Source: Phocaeicola vulgatus ATCC 8482
GTDB taxonomy: Bacteria > Bacteroidota > Bacteroidia > Bacteroidales > Bacteroidaceae
DNA: 64,000 nt
NCBI RefSeq assembly: GCF_000012825.1
Contig: NC_009614.1
Location: forward strand, 372,001-436,000
Direction of reading: 5' to 3'
The notes below the pieces were generated by a model. That model was given only the letters and a program-made list of their open reading frames with translations. It did not search any database and was not told where the DNA came from. The translations under genes were made by a program, and so were the position numbers. Shown here in pieces: positions 26,577 through 35,636 of this stretch (position 1 is the stretch's first letter; each line of letters starts with the position of its first letter).

Positions 26577-27596
26577 TTAGTCTAAAATTGTCACCCAATT
26601 ATGTGTATCAGGTTCATCACCATACTGGATAGCACGCAGTTTGTTATACAATTTTGTACAAACAGGACCCGGCTTTCCATCTTTAGAGATAATGTACGAT
26701 TTCTTGTTTTCCAAATCATCAATACGCTGGATAGGACTGATAACAGCCGCCGTACCGCAAGCCCCCGCTTCCTCGAAGGTTTCCAGTTCTTCTTCAGGAA
26801 CCGGACGACATTCTACCTTTATACCCAAATCCTCGGCCAGCTGCATCAAACTCTTATTCGTTATAGAAGGCAGAATAGAAGATGATTTTGGTGTAATGTA
26901 AGTATTATTTTTGATGCCGAAGAAATTAGCCGCACCACACTCGTCAATGTACTTCTTTTCCTTGGCGTCTAGATAGAACTCGCAGGAATATCCCAAATCA
27001 TGGGCTTTCTTATTGGCACGCAGGCTGGCAGCATAGTTGCCGCCCACCTTAAAGCGTCCGGTTCCATAAGGTGCGGCACGGTCGAACTCACGGATAATAA
27101 CATAAGGATTAGTAGAAAAACCACCTTTGAAATAAGGACCTACCGGAGTTACGAATACCACAAACAGATATTCATTGGCAGGGTGAACCCCCACCTGAGC
27201 ACCTGTACCAATCAGTAACGGACGAATATAAAGAGCCGCACCACTTTCGTATGGAGGAATGAAACGCTCGTTGGCTTTCACCACCTTCTTTATAGCGGCC
27301 ACAAACTTTTCTGTAGGAAGTTCCGGCATCAGAATACCGTCACAAGTACTTTGCAAACGTTCCGCATTGGCTTCAGGACGGAAAATACGGATTTTACCGT
27401 CTTTTCCACGATAAGCCTTCAACCCTTCAAACGCTTCTTGCCCATAGTGCAGACAAGTGGCGGCCATGTGAATATTCAACGTTTCTTCCGAACAAAGTTC
27501 CAACTCTCCCCATGCACCGTCACGATAGTAGCAACGTACATTATAGTCTGTCTTCATATAGCCGAAGGACAGATTTGCCCAATCAATCTCTTTCAT
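26577..27596 (-). CDS. ilvE: branched-chain amino acid aminotransferase
   Basis: A 339-residue class IV PLP enzyme interconverting Leu, Ile and Val with their keto acids using glutamate. Visible are the catalytic-lysine region (FKVGGNYAASLRANKKA), the start of the large domain (YGQEAFEGLKAYRG) and the phosphate-binding region (ACGTAAVISPIQRI). Length is typical of the longer BCAT type. The start at 27596 has a TAATTTTG box 37 bp upstream. Confidence 0.95.
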   Translation of the reverse strand: MKEIDWANLSFGYMKTDYNVRCYYRDGAWGELELCSEETLNIHMAATCLHYGQEAFEGLKAYRGKDGKIRIFRPEANAERLQSTCDGILMPELPTEKFVAAIKKVVKANERFIPPYESGAALYIRPLLIGTGAQVGVHPANEYLFVVFVTPVGPYFKGGFSTNPYVIIREFDRAAPYGTGRFKVGGNYAASLRANKKAHDLGYSCEFYLDAKEKKYIDECGAANFFGIKNNTYITPKSSSILPSITNKSLMQLAEDLGIKVECRPVPEEELETFEEAGACGTAAVISPIQRIDDLENKKSYIISKDGKPGPVCTKLYNKLRAIQYGDEPDTHNWVTILD

Positions 27597-27633
27597 AGTG
27601 TATCTTAATTATGTTATTATTTACGAATGAGAG

Positions 27634-27641
27634 CAAAATTA
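27634..27641 (-). promoter_or_regulatory. -7 box TAATTTTG for ilvE
   Basis: Minus-strand TAnnTTTG match, 38 bp before the ilvE start. Confidence 0.5.
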
Positions 27642-27698
27642 CGTTTTATATTTGCAAATTCCAATCAAAACAGCTTTTTTATTTATAGCTTTTATAAT

Positions 27699-27780
27699 TT
27701 GCCAATATGTCAATGTGCTAAGGTACAAATATGCCATGCAGAATATAGCGCAGCCAATTGGCACATTAGCATATTGTCAC
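27699..27780. repeat. imperfect inverted repeat after xseB
   Basis: The segment around 27700-27722 (GCCAATATGTCAATGTGCTA) is roughly inverted at 27757-27780, with about 18 of 24 positions matching. It begins at the xseB stop and may serve as its transcript end. Confidence 0.5.
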
Positions 27781-27980
27781 ATTGAAACATTATTATCCAA
27801 CATTTTCTTTATCTCCTCATCGGCTTTATAAAGTTTATCCCGGCAAAACTTGATTAATTCCTGTGCCTCTTTCAGGTTCACACCTAAACTGTCTATGTCC
27901 AACTCATTACTGTCTATGCGTGATACGATTTCTTCCAGACGTTTCATAGCCTGTTCATAGGTTTGTTTCTTTGCTGCCAT
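27777..27980 (-). CDS. xseB: exodeoxyribonuclease VII small subunit
   Basis: A 67-residue all-helical protein with the family pattern (YEQAMKRLEEIVSRID, LGVNLKEAQELIKFCRDKL). It binds XseA to form exonuclease VII, which degrades single-stranded DNA. It starts 8 bp after the xseA stop on the same strand, so the two are cotranscribed. Confidence 0.93.
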   Translation of the reverse strand: MAAKKQTYEQAMKRLEEIVSRIDSNELDIDSLGVNLKEAQELIKFCRDKLYKADEEIKKMLDNNVSM

Positions 27981-27988
27981 ACTTCGTT

Positions 27989-29296
27989 TTATTTTTTAGT
28001 TACTATACTCTTTATTTCTCCTTTGGCAAAACGGGTGGTAAGTTCATCACCCGGCTGCAATACAGAAGCATCGATCACCGCCTTGCCATTTTTCAGCGTG
28101 ATACTATATCCCCTTTTCAACAAATTTTCGGGAGATGCCGCCTTCAATTCCTGCTCCAAAAGTTGGAGCCGATGCTTTTCCTTTACCAGACGACGCTGTG
28201 AAACGATGCCCAACCGAGTTTCCATCATTTTTAAACAATGGGTTTCTTTTGTCAGACGGGATTGCAGGCCTACTTCCAAATGTTTCATGATTCGTTCCTG
28301 GCGATAATGTTCCTCTTTCAGCCTCATCCGCGTCTGCATGGGAATACGTTCTACCATCCGGTTCAGCCGAGTATTTTCCCGTTCCATACGGGTAGAGATA
28401 GTATGAAGTACAGCCGATGCATAATCTTCAAGAACCTTGGCAGTGTCGTGCAAATGATTTATAAGATACTCGGCAGCAGCAGTAGGTGTCTTGACACGAG
28501 TATGAGAAACACAGTCCAACACCGTATCGTCACGCTCATGCCCTATACCGGTTATAATAGGTATAGGAAACTGAGCACAATTAGCCGCCAACTCATATGT
28601 ATCGAACCCCGAAAGGTCGGACGTGGCGCCTCCGCCACGGATAATAACCACGACATCCCAATCATCACGACAGGCATGGATAGCATCCAATGCGGTAATG
28701 ACAGATTGTTCTACCCGTTCCCCCTGCATAATAGCAGGAAACAAACGCGGATAAAAGACAAAACCATAGGGATTCTGTTCCAGTTGATTACAAAAATCAC
28801 CATAACCGGCAGCCGTAGCCGAGGAAATAACGGCTATGCGTTGCGCCAGCAAAGGAATCTCCAGTTCCTTATTCAAAGTCAGCACACCTTCTTCTTCCAA
28901 TTGCTTCAAGATTTCGCGACGGCGACGCGCCATATCCCCCAATGTATAAGTAGGATCTATATCCTGCACAGTAAGCGAGTAACCATACAATTCATGAAAC
29001 TCCACAGCCACTTTCACCATCACTTTAATACCTGCAACAAAAGCCTGCCCGGTTTCCTCTTCAAAATAAGGCTTCAGCAGACGGTAGACATTGCTCCAAA
29101 TAGTCCCCCTTGCCTTAGCTATCAGATTATTCCCCCGTGGCTCTTTCTGTACAAATTCCAAATAGCAATGACCGGAATAATTGGAACGTACATCACTCAG
29201 CTCTGCCTGAACCCAATAAGTATCGGGCAGACAAGCATGAATGCTACGCTTAACCAACGCATTCAGTTCATATAAAGAAAGAGGATGTTCTTCCAT
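27989..29296 (-). CDS. xseA: exodeoxyribonuclease VII large subunit
   Basis: A 435-residue catalytic subunit. An N-terminal OB-fold (LSLYELNALVKRSIHA ... YWVQAELSDVR) is followed by the catalytic region (GIGHERDDTVLDCVSHTRV, TPTAAAEYL) and coiled coil. The ATG at 29296 is preferred over the ORF start 30 bp upstream because it overlaps the stop of the preceding protease gene in a TAATG arrangement, implying coupled translation. The order is protease-xseA-xseB. Confidence 0.92.
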   Translation of the reverse strand: MEEHPLSLYELNALVKRSIHACLPDTYWVQAELSDVRSNYSGHCYLEFVQKEPRGNNLIAKARGTIWSNVYRLLKPYFEEETGQAFVAGIKVMVKVAVEFHELYGYSLTVQDIDPTYTLGDMARRRREILKQLEEEGVLTLNKELEIPLLAQRIAVISSATAAGYGDFCNQLEQNPYGFVFYPRLFPAIMQGERVEQSVITALDAIHACRDDWDVVVIIRGGGATSDLSGFDTYELAANCAQFPIPIITGIGHERDDTVLDCVSHTRVKTPTAAAEYLINHLHDTAKVLEDYASAVLHTISTRMERENTRLNRMVERIPMQTRMRLKEEHYRQERIMKHLEVGLQSRLTKETHCLKMMETRLGIVSQRRLVKEKHRLQLLEQELKAASPENLLKRGYSITLKNGKAVIDASVLQPGDELTTRFAKGEIKSIVTKK

Positions 29297-30669
29297 TATT
29301 TTTTCTTCTCTAATTCTATTTGACAAGCTTTCCAGATATCAGGCACACCATAACCGTAAATATTATCCGGATACTCTTTACGGTCTCCTGCATTCCGCAC
29401 TGCCTCCACCACCTGCTTGGCAGTAAGCCAGGGACAAGCCTGCCAGAAACAGGCTACCAACCCGCACAATGTAGGCGATGCGAAAGAAGTACCATTGGCA
29501 TGAGAAACCGTTCCATCATTACCCGCTACGGCCGAAGCAACTCCCACCGCCATCACATCCGGTTTTACACGGCCATCTGTAGTATTTCCTACAGAAGAGA
29601 AATCAGCATTAACCAGATTCCGGTCCGCCGCCCCCACTGTAATAACATTTTCCGCATCTCCCGGAGGTGTGATTTTTTTCCATGTGCCACGCCCCGAATT
29701 TCCGGCACTGCATACCAACACCAATCCTTTATCGGCAGCCAAAGAAGCGGAATGAGACATCAATGAATAATGCCCGTCCAAATCACGGTACCGGTAATTC
29801 ATGGTCGTATCATCAAACTCATAATATCCCAATGAAGTGTTAACCACATCCACTCCCACACTATCGGCAAATTCCAAAGCTTCCGCCCAATAATCCTCTT
29901 CCACAGGCTGTTCCGTATCATCATCCTCACTACGGAGAAGCCAATATGAAGCTTCGGGAGCCGTGCCGACCAATACATTCGGCTTATTGGCAGCCATACA
30001 AGACAACACTTTCATGCCGTGATAGTTCTCGGCATAAATATCCGAGTGAGAATTTACAAAATCGCGTGTTCCCAACAAGTCCATTCCTTTGAAAACACTG
30101 ATTTCATCAGCATTATAAAAACCGGCATCAATGACCGCTATCTGCATCCCCTTCCCACGAAAACCTGCAGCGTGAAGACTGTCCCCGTGATGAACAGCAA
30201 TCTGCCGCCACGCATCCCCATAATAGTTATTACTCTTTGTCACCCTATTGGTCACCTCTTTTTTACGGTTGGCATTGCGGGCAGGAATACTGTCGGGAGC
30301 TGTCCACACTTTCCGGACAGCTGTCACAAAAGGCAATGCCGCCACTTTATCAATAACCGACGTGTCGGATACCTGCACTACCACTGTATTGTTCCATTTA
30401 CTTTTGGATACAAGCTGTGCTCCTTTTCCAACCAGCATATCTATATAGCTCCGGCACACAGGAATATCTGTAGAATCAACGGGCAATCCCTGTTTCATGC
30501 GACGCTCCAAAGCACGTTCGGACAAATAAGCCGAAGGCTTGTCCAATGCATAGGTTGTTTCCGCCTTATCGCGAAAGTTTACACGATACTTATACGTTTT
30601 TACTTGTGCCGACATTTGTAAGGTGCATGCCAATAGCAAGCAGCCCACTATTCCTTTTTGACTATTCAT
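29296..30669 (-). CDS. S8 (subtilisin-family) serine protease, exported
   Basis: A 457-residue secreted subtilase. The start at 30669 (MNSQKG) is chosen because it gives a proper signal peptide ending ...LQMSAQ; the upstream in-frame ATG adds unrelated residues. The triad is Asp181 (QIAVIDAGF), His217 (YHGMKVLS) and Ser395 (NGTSFASP), with oxyanion Asn324 (SAGNSG). Residues 25-120 form an inhibitor/propeptide-like region. No sorting domain is obvious. It is cotranscribed with xseA by a 1-bp stop/start overlap. Substrate unknown. Confidence 0.9.
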   Translation of the reverse strand: MNSQKGIVGCLLLACTLQMSAQVKTYKYRVNFRDKAETTYALDKPSAYLSERALERRMKQGLPVDSTDIPVCRSYIDMLVGKGAQLVSKSKWNNTVVVQVSDTSVIDKVAALPFVTAVRKVWTAPDSIPARNANRKKEVTNRVTKSNNYYGDAWRQIAVHHGDSLHAAGFRGKGMQIAVIDAGFYNADEISVFKGMDLLGTRDFVNSHSDIYAENYHGMKVLSCMAANKPNVLVGTAPEASYWLLRSEDDDTEQPVEEDYWAEALEFADSVGVDVVNTSLGYYEFDDTTMNYRYRDLDGHYSLMSHSASLAADKGLVLVCSAGNSGRGTWKKITPPGDAENVITVGAADRNLVNADFSSVGNTTDGRVKPDVMAVGVASAVAGNDGTVSHANGTSFASPTLCGLVACFWQACPWLTAKQVVEAVRNAGDRKEYPDNIYGYGVPDIWKACQIELEKKK

Positions 30670-30698
30670 TAATTCTATTCCGTTTATTTTTTTAAATG

Positions 30699-30706
30699 CA
30701 AAGATA
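30699..30706 (-). promoter_or_regulatory. -7 box TATCTTTG for the protease-xseAB operon
   Basis: Minus-strand TAnnTTTG match, 30 bp before the 30669 start, which also supports that start. Confidence 0.55.
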
Positions 30707-30738
30707 AACAAACTTTTCCCTCACACTCATTTTTTGTG

Positions 30739-30746
30739 TACCTTTG
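30739..30746 (+). promoter_or_regulatory. -7 box TACCTTTG for the MATE gene
   Basis: TAnnTTTG match 45 bp before the start at 30791. Confidence 0.55.
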
Positions 30747-30790
30747 CAGCCGAATTCAGGTTAAACAGGTAAAAAGACAGAAAATAAAGT

Positions 30791-32161
30791 ATGGCAAAAA
30801 CAGGAACCCCCACAGAATTGGGAACACAACCAATCGGAAAATTACTTTTACAATATGCAATACCCGCCATTATCGCTATGACGGCATCTTCCCTATACAA
30901 TATGGTAGACAGCATCTTCATCGGTCACGGTGTAGGCCCTTTGGCTATTTCAGGACTGGCTATCACCTTCCCGCTGATGAATCTGGCGGCTGCATTCGGT
31001 TCACTGGTCGGTGTGGGTGCCTCCACATTAGTTTCCGTAAAATTAGGACAGAAAGATTATGCTACCGCCCAAAACATTTTGGGTAACGTAGTTACGCTGA
31101 ACTTTATTATAGGTATAGGATTCAGTATATTAACCTTGCTTTTCCTTGATCCTATTCTCTACTTCTTCGGGGCAAGCCCGGATACCATCTCCTATGCACG
31201 AGACTACATGGTCATTATCCTGCTAGGCAATGTTATAACCCACATGTATTTGGGACTGAATGCCTTACTACGCGCTTCGGGGCATCCACAAAAAGCAATG
31301 ACAGCCACCATCACCACAGTAATTATCAATACCATCCTTGACCCTATCTTTATCTATCTATTCCATTGGGGTATCCAGGGTGCCGCCATTGCCACCATTC
31401 TGGCCCAAATCATCTCACTGGTGTGGCAATTCAAGACCTTCACCAACAAGAACGAGTTGCTTCATCTCCGCCGAGGCATTTACAAACTGCGCGGTACAAT
31501 CGTAAAAAACACCATCGCTATCGGTATGTCTCCGTTCCTGATGAATCTGGCAGCATGCTTCATTGTAATTTTCATTAACAAAGGTTTGAAAGAATATGAT
31601 GGCGATCTGGCTATTGGCGCATTTGGTATTGTAAACCGGATTGTTTTCCTGTTCGTCATGATTGTGATGGGGCTGAATCAAGGAATGCAACCCATAGCCG
31701 GTTATAACTTTGGCGCCCAACAATATCATCGTGTAAACCAGGTATTAAAACTTACCATTTATGGCGCCACCGCTGTTACAACAACCGGTTTTCTAGTAGG
31801 TGAACTGATGCCCGAATTGGCCGTATCCGCTTTTACCACTCATGAGGGACTGATACAGCTATCAGCTACCGGCTTACGCATTGTAGTCATATTTTTTCCC
31901 ATTATCGGGTTTCAGATGGTAACGTCCAATTTTTTTCAAAGTATCGGCATGGCCGGTAAAGCCATCTTCCTGTCATTAACCCGACAATTATTATTCTTGC
32001 TTCCCAGCATCATCCTGCTCCCTCTTTGCTGGGGATCAGCAGGAATTTGGTGGAGTATGCCAATATCAGACTTGGCGGCAAGTGTTGTCGCAGGAATCAT
32101 GCTTTACCGCCAGTTCAAGATTTTTAAGACCCACGGTAACAAATTAAAAGTTGAAAATTAA
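30791..32161 (+). CDS. MATE-family multidrug/Na+ antiporter
   Basis: A 456-residue polytopic inner-membrane exporter with about 12 helices in two homologous halves. The first half starts QPIGKLLLQYAIPAIIAM and carries SLYNMVDSIFIGHGVG; the second contains GMSPFLMNLAACFIVIF and GMQPIAGYNFGAQQY. Both are typical of the MATE branch near MepA. It likely exports cationic compounds using an ion gradient; the substrate cannot be read from sequence. Monocistronic. Confidence 0.93.
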   Translation: MAKTGTPTELGTQPIGKLLLQYAIPAIIAMTASSLYNMVDSIFIGHGVGPLAISGLAITFPLMNLAAAFGSLVGVGASTLVSVKLGQKDYATAQNILGNVVTLNFIIGIGFSILTLLFLDPILYFFGASPDTISYARDYMVIILLGNVITHMYLGLNALLRASGHPQKAMTATITTVIINTILDPIFIYLFHWGIQGAAIATILAQIISLVWQFKTFTNKNELLHLRRGIYKLRGTIVKNTIAIGMSPFLMNLAACFIVIFINKGLKEYDGDLAIGAFGIVNRIVFLFVMIVMGLNQGMQPIAGYNFGAQQYHRVNQVLKLTIYGATAVTTTGFLVGELMPELAVSAFTTHEGLIQLSATGLRIVVIFFPIIGFQMVTSNFFQSIGMAGKAIFLSLTRQLLFLLPSIILLPLCWGSAGIWWSMPISDLAASVVAGIMLYRQFKIFKTHGNKLKVEN

Positions 32162-32181
32162 GAATTAAAAATTAGTTTCCT

Positions 32182-32189
32182 TATATTTG
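32182..32189 (+). promoter_or_regulatory. -7 box TATATTTG for the kinase-like gene
   Basis: TAnnTTTG match 26 bp before the start at 32215. Confidence 0.5.
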
Positions 32190-32214
32190 CCCACATAATC
32201 AATAGACAACGACT

Positions 32215-32844
32215 ATGAACGAGCATTATGTTATCAACCTAGGACGCCAACTAGGCAGTGGAGGAAAAGAGATAGGCGAAAAACTGGCCCAAGAGTTTGG
32301 TATCGCCTTTTACGATAAAGAATTAATCAAACTAGCTTCGGAAGAGAGCGGCCTATGCAAGGAATTCTTTGAAAAAGCAGATGAAAAAGCTTCTCAAAGC
32401 ATTATCGGCGGTCTGTTCGGAACACGTTTTCCTTTTATCAGCGACGGAGCCATTCCCTATGGCAGTTGTCTGAGCAATGACGCTTTGTTCAAAATACAAA
32501 GCGACGTAATACGTGAACTGGCTGAAAAACAATCGTGTCTGTTTGTCGGCAGATGTGCCGACTACATTTTGCGTGACCATCCCCGTTGCGTTAATATATT
32601 CGTTTCTGCTTCCAAAGAAGCACGCATCGAAAGATTGATGCATATCCATCATATTTCTACAGAAGCCGCTGAAGAATTGATGGAAAAAGCAGATAAAAAA
32701 CGGTCGGCTTACTATAATTATTATAGTTACAAAACGTGGGGAGCTGCCGAAACTTATCACTTATGCATTGATTCGTCCGTATTGGGGATTGATGGAACAG
32801 TACAATTCATCAAACAGTTTGTAAAATTAAAGTTAGGATTTTAA
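32215..32844 (+). CDS. cytidylate kinase-like family protein
   Basis: A 209-residue P-loop protein of the AAA_26/cytidylate-kinase-like family. The N-terminal nucleotide loop is GRQLGSGGKEIGEKLA, followed by the FYDKELIKLASEESG stretch typical of this family and a lid region with basic residues (SASKEARIERLMHI). These stand-alone proteins differ from Cmk and their substrate is not established. It is the last conserved chromosomal gene before the RiPP island. Confidence 0.88.
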   Translation: MNEHYVINLGRQLGSGGKEIGEKLAQEFGIAFYDKELIKLASEESGLCKEFFEKADEKASQSIIGGLFGTRFPFISDGAIPYGSCLSNDALFKIQSDVIRELAEKQSCLFVGRCADYILRDHPRCVNIFVSASKEARIERLMHIHHISTEAAEELMEKADKKRSAYYNYYSYKTWGAAETYHLCIDSSVLGIDGTVQFIKQFVKLKLGF

Positions 32845-32896
32845 CTACTTTAAAAATGGTATACAGACAATTCAAAGGGTTACCCCAGCTATAATG

Positions 32897-32953
32897 AAGG
32901 GACATGCCTGATTTTTTATTCCGTATTTAAAATAATTCAGGCACATCCCTTTA
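32897..32953 (+). terminator. terminator after the kinase-like gene
   Basis: AAGGGACATGCCTGA is inverted as TCAGGCACATCCCTT about 25 nt later, with one mismatch, then a T/A-rich flank. Confidence 0.65.
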
Positions 32954-33073
32954 TATTATACCATGGCAGGATAAATCAGAAAACATCAATCTTCAAACTT
33001 TTCCTATAAAATCAACCAATTCATTCACTTACGCAACATATCCCATAAGATTCCTATCGCCAATAATATAGAA

Positions 33074-34930
33074 ATGATTACTATGAGCAGTTTCAAATAT
33101 GCAGGGCTAATAATTAGCATAATTATCAGTCTGATATCCTGTACACACAACAAGAACTACCCCACAGCCTTCCAACCCGAATTGGCAAAGGCAGAAGCAA
33201 TGATGTACAGATATCCCGACAGCGCACTGCATATATTACAGGGCATACAACCTGACATTCCTTCTGAAAATGAACAATATGCCACATGGGCATTATTGAT
33301 GACACAAGCTCAATATAAAAACCAAATTGAACAATCCGATTCTTTAATAAATATCGCTTACTCTTATTTCACCAAACATGATAATGCACAAAGAAAGGCA
33401 TTGGCGCTATATTATAAAGGTATCTTGCGCCATGAAAGTCATCATGCCGAAGATGCATTGTCATTTTATCTAGAAGCAGCGACTGAAATAGAGAAAACAA
33501 ATGATTATCAATTAGGCTTTCTTATCAATTCAGAGGTAGGACTAATGTATCTGTATCGAAAACTAAATGATTATGCTATGGAATATTTTGAAAAAGCACA
33601 TCATAATGCCGAACTATCCGACAACCAAACATACATAGCTTTCTCTTTCATATATATCGCCAGAGCATTTTCACAGAAAAAACAATATAATAAAGCGATA
33701 GAATATTATGAAAAAGCTATAAAAATAGGACAAGTGAATAACTATCCTACCATATTGGCAAGCGCCATGAACGAAACCAGTTTTTTATTTCTTAAAACAG
33801 GAGAAAATAAAAAGGCTCTTCAGTATGCAAAAGATTGTATTAAAATAAAAAAGACTGATCAAAGAATATTTTCATTGGGAGATACTTATCGCTATTTAAA
33901 AATGTACGATTCTGCATATTTTTACCTAAACCAAGCTTGCCTGTCACCTAATATCCATACAGCCCGTAGCGCCTATCAAGCACTATATTATATTAGTCAA
34001 GAAGAAAAAGATTACAAAAAGGCAGTAGAATACAGTAATAAGCTATGGTTCTATCAAGATTCAATAGGTAAAACAGATCGCAATAAAGCATTAATAGAGA
34101 TGCAAGAAAAATATGATCAGCAAAAAATAATCAATGAAAATAATCTGTCACAAATAAAGAAAGACCGGATCATACGCAATGTGCTCATTGCCTTAATCAT
34201 TTTGTCTTTCATCATAGCAATAACAAACTATCTATACCAACGAAAAATAGTTTCTCAAAAACAAGAGATATCGGAGAAAGAAGAAAAAATTCGTTATTTC
34301 ACTATGAAAATACATGAAAATGAGACATTGATAAACCGCAACAAAATGCGGATAGAAGAACTTACGATCCAAATGGAAGGAAGCCTAGAGATAAAAGAAC
34401 AATGGAAAGAACAAAATAAAATACGACAAGAAATACAACAACAGAATGAAACGCTGAAACTGGAGAACAATAACCTGCAAAATCATATAAGCAATTATGC
34501 CCAGTCATTAAAAGAAAAATCGAAAGAACTGGAAGCTATGGAACATCTATCAAAAGAAAACCAGTATCTACATAAACGCGAGGCTTTTTTATGTAACCAA
34601 CTCATTAAGCAGACAGAATTATTCAATAAGCTAAAAACAACAAAGTATATAGACAACAAACTATGGCAAGAAATAAAAGAAAAAATAGATTTATTATTCG
34701 ATAACTATACTAAAAGACTATGTCATCAGATACCTTCCTTAACAGACGGTGATATACAAATATGCTGTTTGATAAAACTACGGTTCAGCAACGGTGACAT
34801 CGCCAATATGTTAGCCATCTCGCCCACATCTGTGTCCAAAAGAAAATTAAGATTAAAAGAACGCATCGTACAAGAAATAGGTTCATTAGGCGAAAATCAA
34901 AGCCTTGATTTATGGCTTATGGAATACTAA
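33074..34930 (+). CDS. TPR sensor/regulator with membrane helix and C-terminal HTH (locus A)
   Basis: A 618-residue one-component regulator. The N-terminus has a signal/lipobox pattern (IISLISC). Residues about 30-350 are tetratricopeptide repeats (ALALYYKGILRHESHHAEDAL, YNKAIEYYEKAIKIGQ). One membrane helix lies near 370-388 (VLIALIILSFIIAITNYLY). A long coiled coil follows, and a LuxR-like helix-turn-helix closes the protein (LTDGDIQICCLIKLRFSNGDI ... SVSKRKLRLKER, split here for length). The layout suggests an external TPR sensor and a cytoplasmic DNA-binding end. It is intact, unlike its homologue at 48280-50176, and precedes the DUF3244-led operon. Confidence 0.82.
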   Translation: MITMSSFKYAGLIISIIISLISCTHNKNYPTAFQPELAKAEAMMYRYPDSALHILQGIQPDIPSENEQYATWALLMTQAQYKNQIEQSDSLINIAYSYFTKHDNAQRKALALYYKGILRHESHHAEDALSFYLEAATEIEKTNDYQLGFLINSEVGLMYLYRKLNDYAMEYFEKAHHNAELSDNQTYIAFSFIYIARAFSQKKQYNKAIEYYEKAIKIGQVNNYPTILASAMNETSFLFLKTGENKKALQYAKDCIKIKKTDQRIFSLGDTYRYLKMYDSAYFYLNQACLSPNIHTARSAYQALYYISQEEKDYKKAVEYSNKLWFYQDSIGKTDRNKALIEMQEKYDQQKIINENNLSQIKKDRIIRNVLIALIILSFIIAITNYLYQRKIVSQKQEISEKEEKIRYFTMKIHENETLINRNKMRIEELTIQMEGSLEIKEQWKEQNKIRQEIQQQNETLKLENNNLQNHISNYAQSLKEKSKELEAMEHLSKENQYLHKREAFLCNQLIKQTELFNKLKTTKYIDNKLWQEIKEKIDLLFDNYTKRLCHQIPSLTDGDIQICCLIKLRFSNGDIANMLAISPTSVSKRKLRLKERIVQEIGSLGENQSLDLWLMEY

Positions 34931-34940
34931 AAATAAACAA

Positions 34941-35016
34941 TTGTCTATATCGCCCTCCTATAAAAAAAGGTAATAAGCTAGTTATTAACTTATTACCTTT
35001 TTCCATTTGTCCACAT
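34941..35016 (+). promoter_or_regulatory. paired decamers flanking a hairpin (putative regulator site, locus A)
   Basis: TTGTCTATAT (34941-34950) and TTGTCCACAT (35007-35016) lie 66 bp apart, start to start, on either side of the terminator hairpin. The same element occurs at 50185-50261 with 67-bp spacing. Possible binding site for the TPR-HTH regulator (inference). Confidence 0.5.
34964..35002 (+). terminator. terminator after the locus A regulator
   Basis: AAAAAGGTAATAAG/CTTATTACCTTTTT perfect stem with an 11-nt loop. Confidence 0.85.
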
Positions 35017-35046
35017 GATATCTGCACGTTTTTAAGATTTATCCTC

Positions 35047-35054
35047 TAACTTTG
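35047..35054 (+). promoter_or_regulatory. -7 box TAACTTTG for the locus A DUF3244 operon
   Basis: TAnnTTTG match 35 bp before the start at 35089; the same box precedes the locus B homologue. Confidence 0.6.
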
Positions 35055-35088
35055 CCCCAAACAAAACAATTAAAACAAACATAAAGTC

Positions 35089-35493
35089 ATGAAGTTAAAA
35101 AGTATAAAGAAAAAGATATGGAGTATAGTTATTATCATAACTACATTAATAGGTATTTTGCCTGTACAAGCCAATACAACAGAAACTCCTGTTAAAGATG
35201 TAGAATTGGATGGCAGATGGGATGATCCTATTAGAAGTGCTGCTACCAATTGCCCCATAACTGTATTTACCGATGGCTATCTCCTTACCCTCAAGAACGC
35301 GTCACCCGACCGTGATATGACCATCCGCATCACAGATATGGCAAAAGGGGGCGTCGTTTATGAAAATGATATTCCTGAAGTACAGAGCGCTTACATCACA
35401 ATTTCTATTGCAAATTTCCCTGCAGAAGAATATAAACTAGAAATAACAGGTACACCTTCCGGACATTTAACGGGATATTTCACTAAAGAGTGA
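35089..35493 (+). CDS. DUF3244 secreted beta-sandwich protein (locus A)
   Basis: A 134-residue exported protein: Lys-rich N-terminus, hydrophobic core (SIVIIITTLIGILPVQA) and a likely signal-peptidase site before NTTETP. The mature part (VELDGRWDDPIRSAA ... AYITISIANFPAEEYKLEIT) matches DUF3244, a family with an Ig-like beta-sandwich fold and no known activity. It is the first gene after the regulator and conserved decamer element, followed by a hairpin at 35543-35584 and the glycosyltransferase-like gene. A paralogue sits in the same place in locus B (50340-50753). Export is read from sequence; its role in the peptide system is inferred from position. Confidence 0.82.
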   Translation: MKLKSIKKKIWSIVIIITTLIGILPVQANTTETPVKDVELDGRWDDPIRSAATNCPITVFTDGYLLTLKNASPDRDMTIRITDMAKGGVVYENDIPEVQSAYITISIANFPAEEYKLEITGTPSGHLTGYFTKE

Positions 35494-35542
35494 CAGACCT
35501 GTTTTCATAACCCAACTAAAGTATACTTAAACCACTAACTTG

Positions 35543-35584
35543 ATTCATTAGAAATTGGAACATGAAAGTTCCAATTTCTATGAA
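35543..35584 (+). promoter_or_regulatory. strong intercistronic hairpin, locus A
   Basis: TAGAAATTGGAAC (35549-35561) pairs perfectly with its complement (35568-35580) around a 6-nt loop, extended outward after a bulge. There is no T-run. It may limit read-through or stabilise mRNA between the DUF3244 and glycosyltransferase-like genes. Confidence 0.6.
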
Positions 35585-35636
35585 TATAATTTGTCCAAAA
35601 AGTTCATTAAACAAATCCATATTAACGCAATAATAT

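Noticed and set aside
28238-29275. A 345-residue plus-strand open frame
   Set aside because: It is the complement of xseA, has no recognisable pattern and no promoter.
34964-35002. Possible CRISPR-like or riboswitch element between regulator and DUF3244 gene
   Set aside because: Only two decamers and one hairpin are present; a terminator plus operator explains them better.
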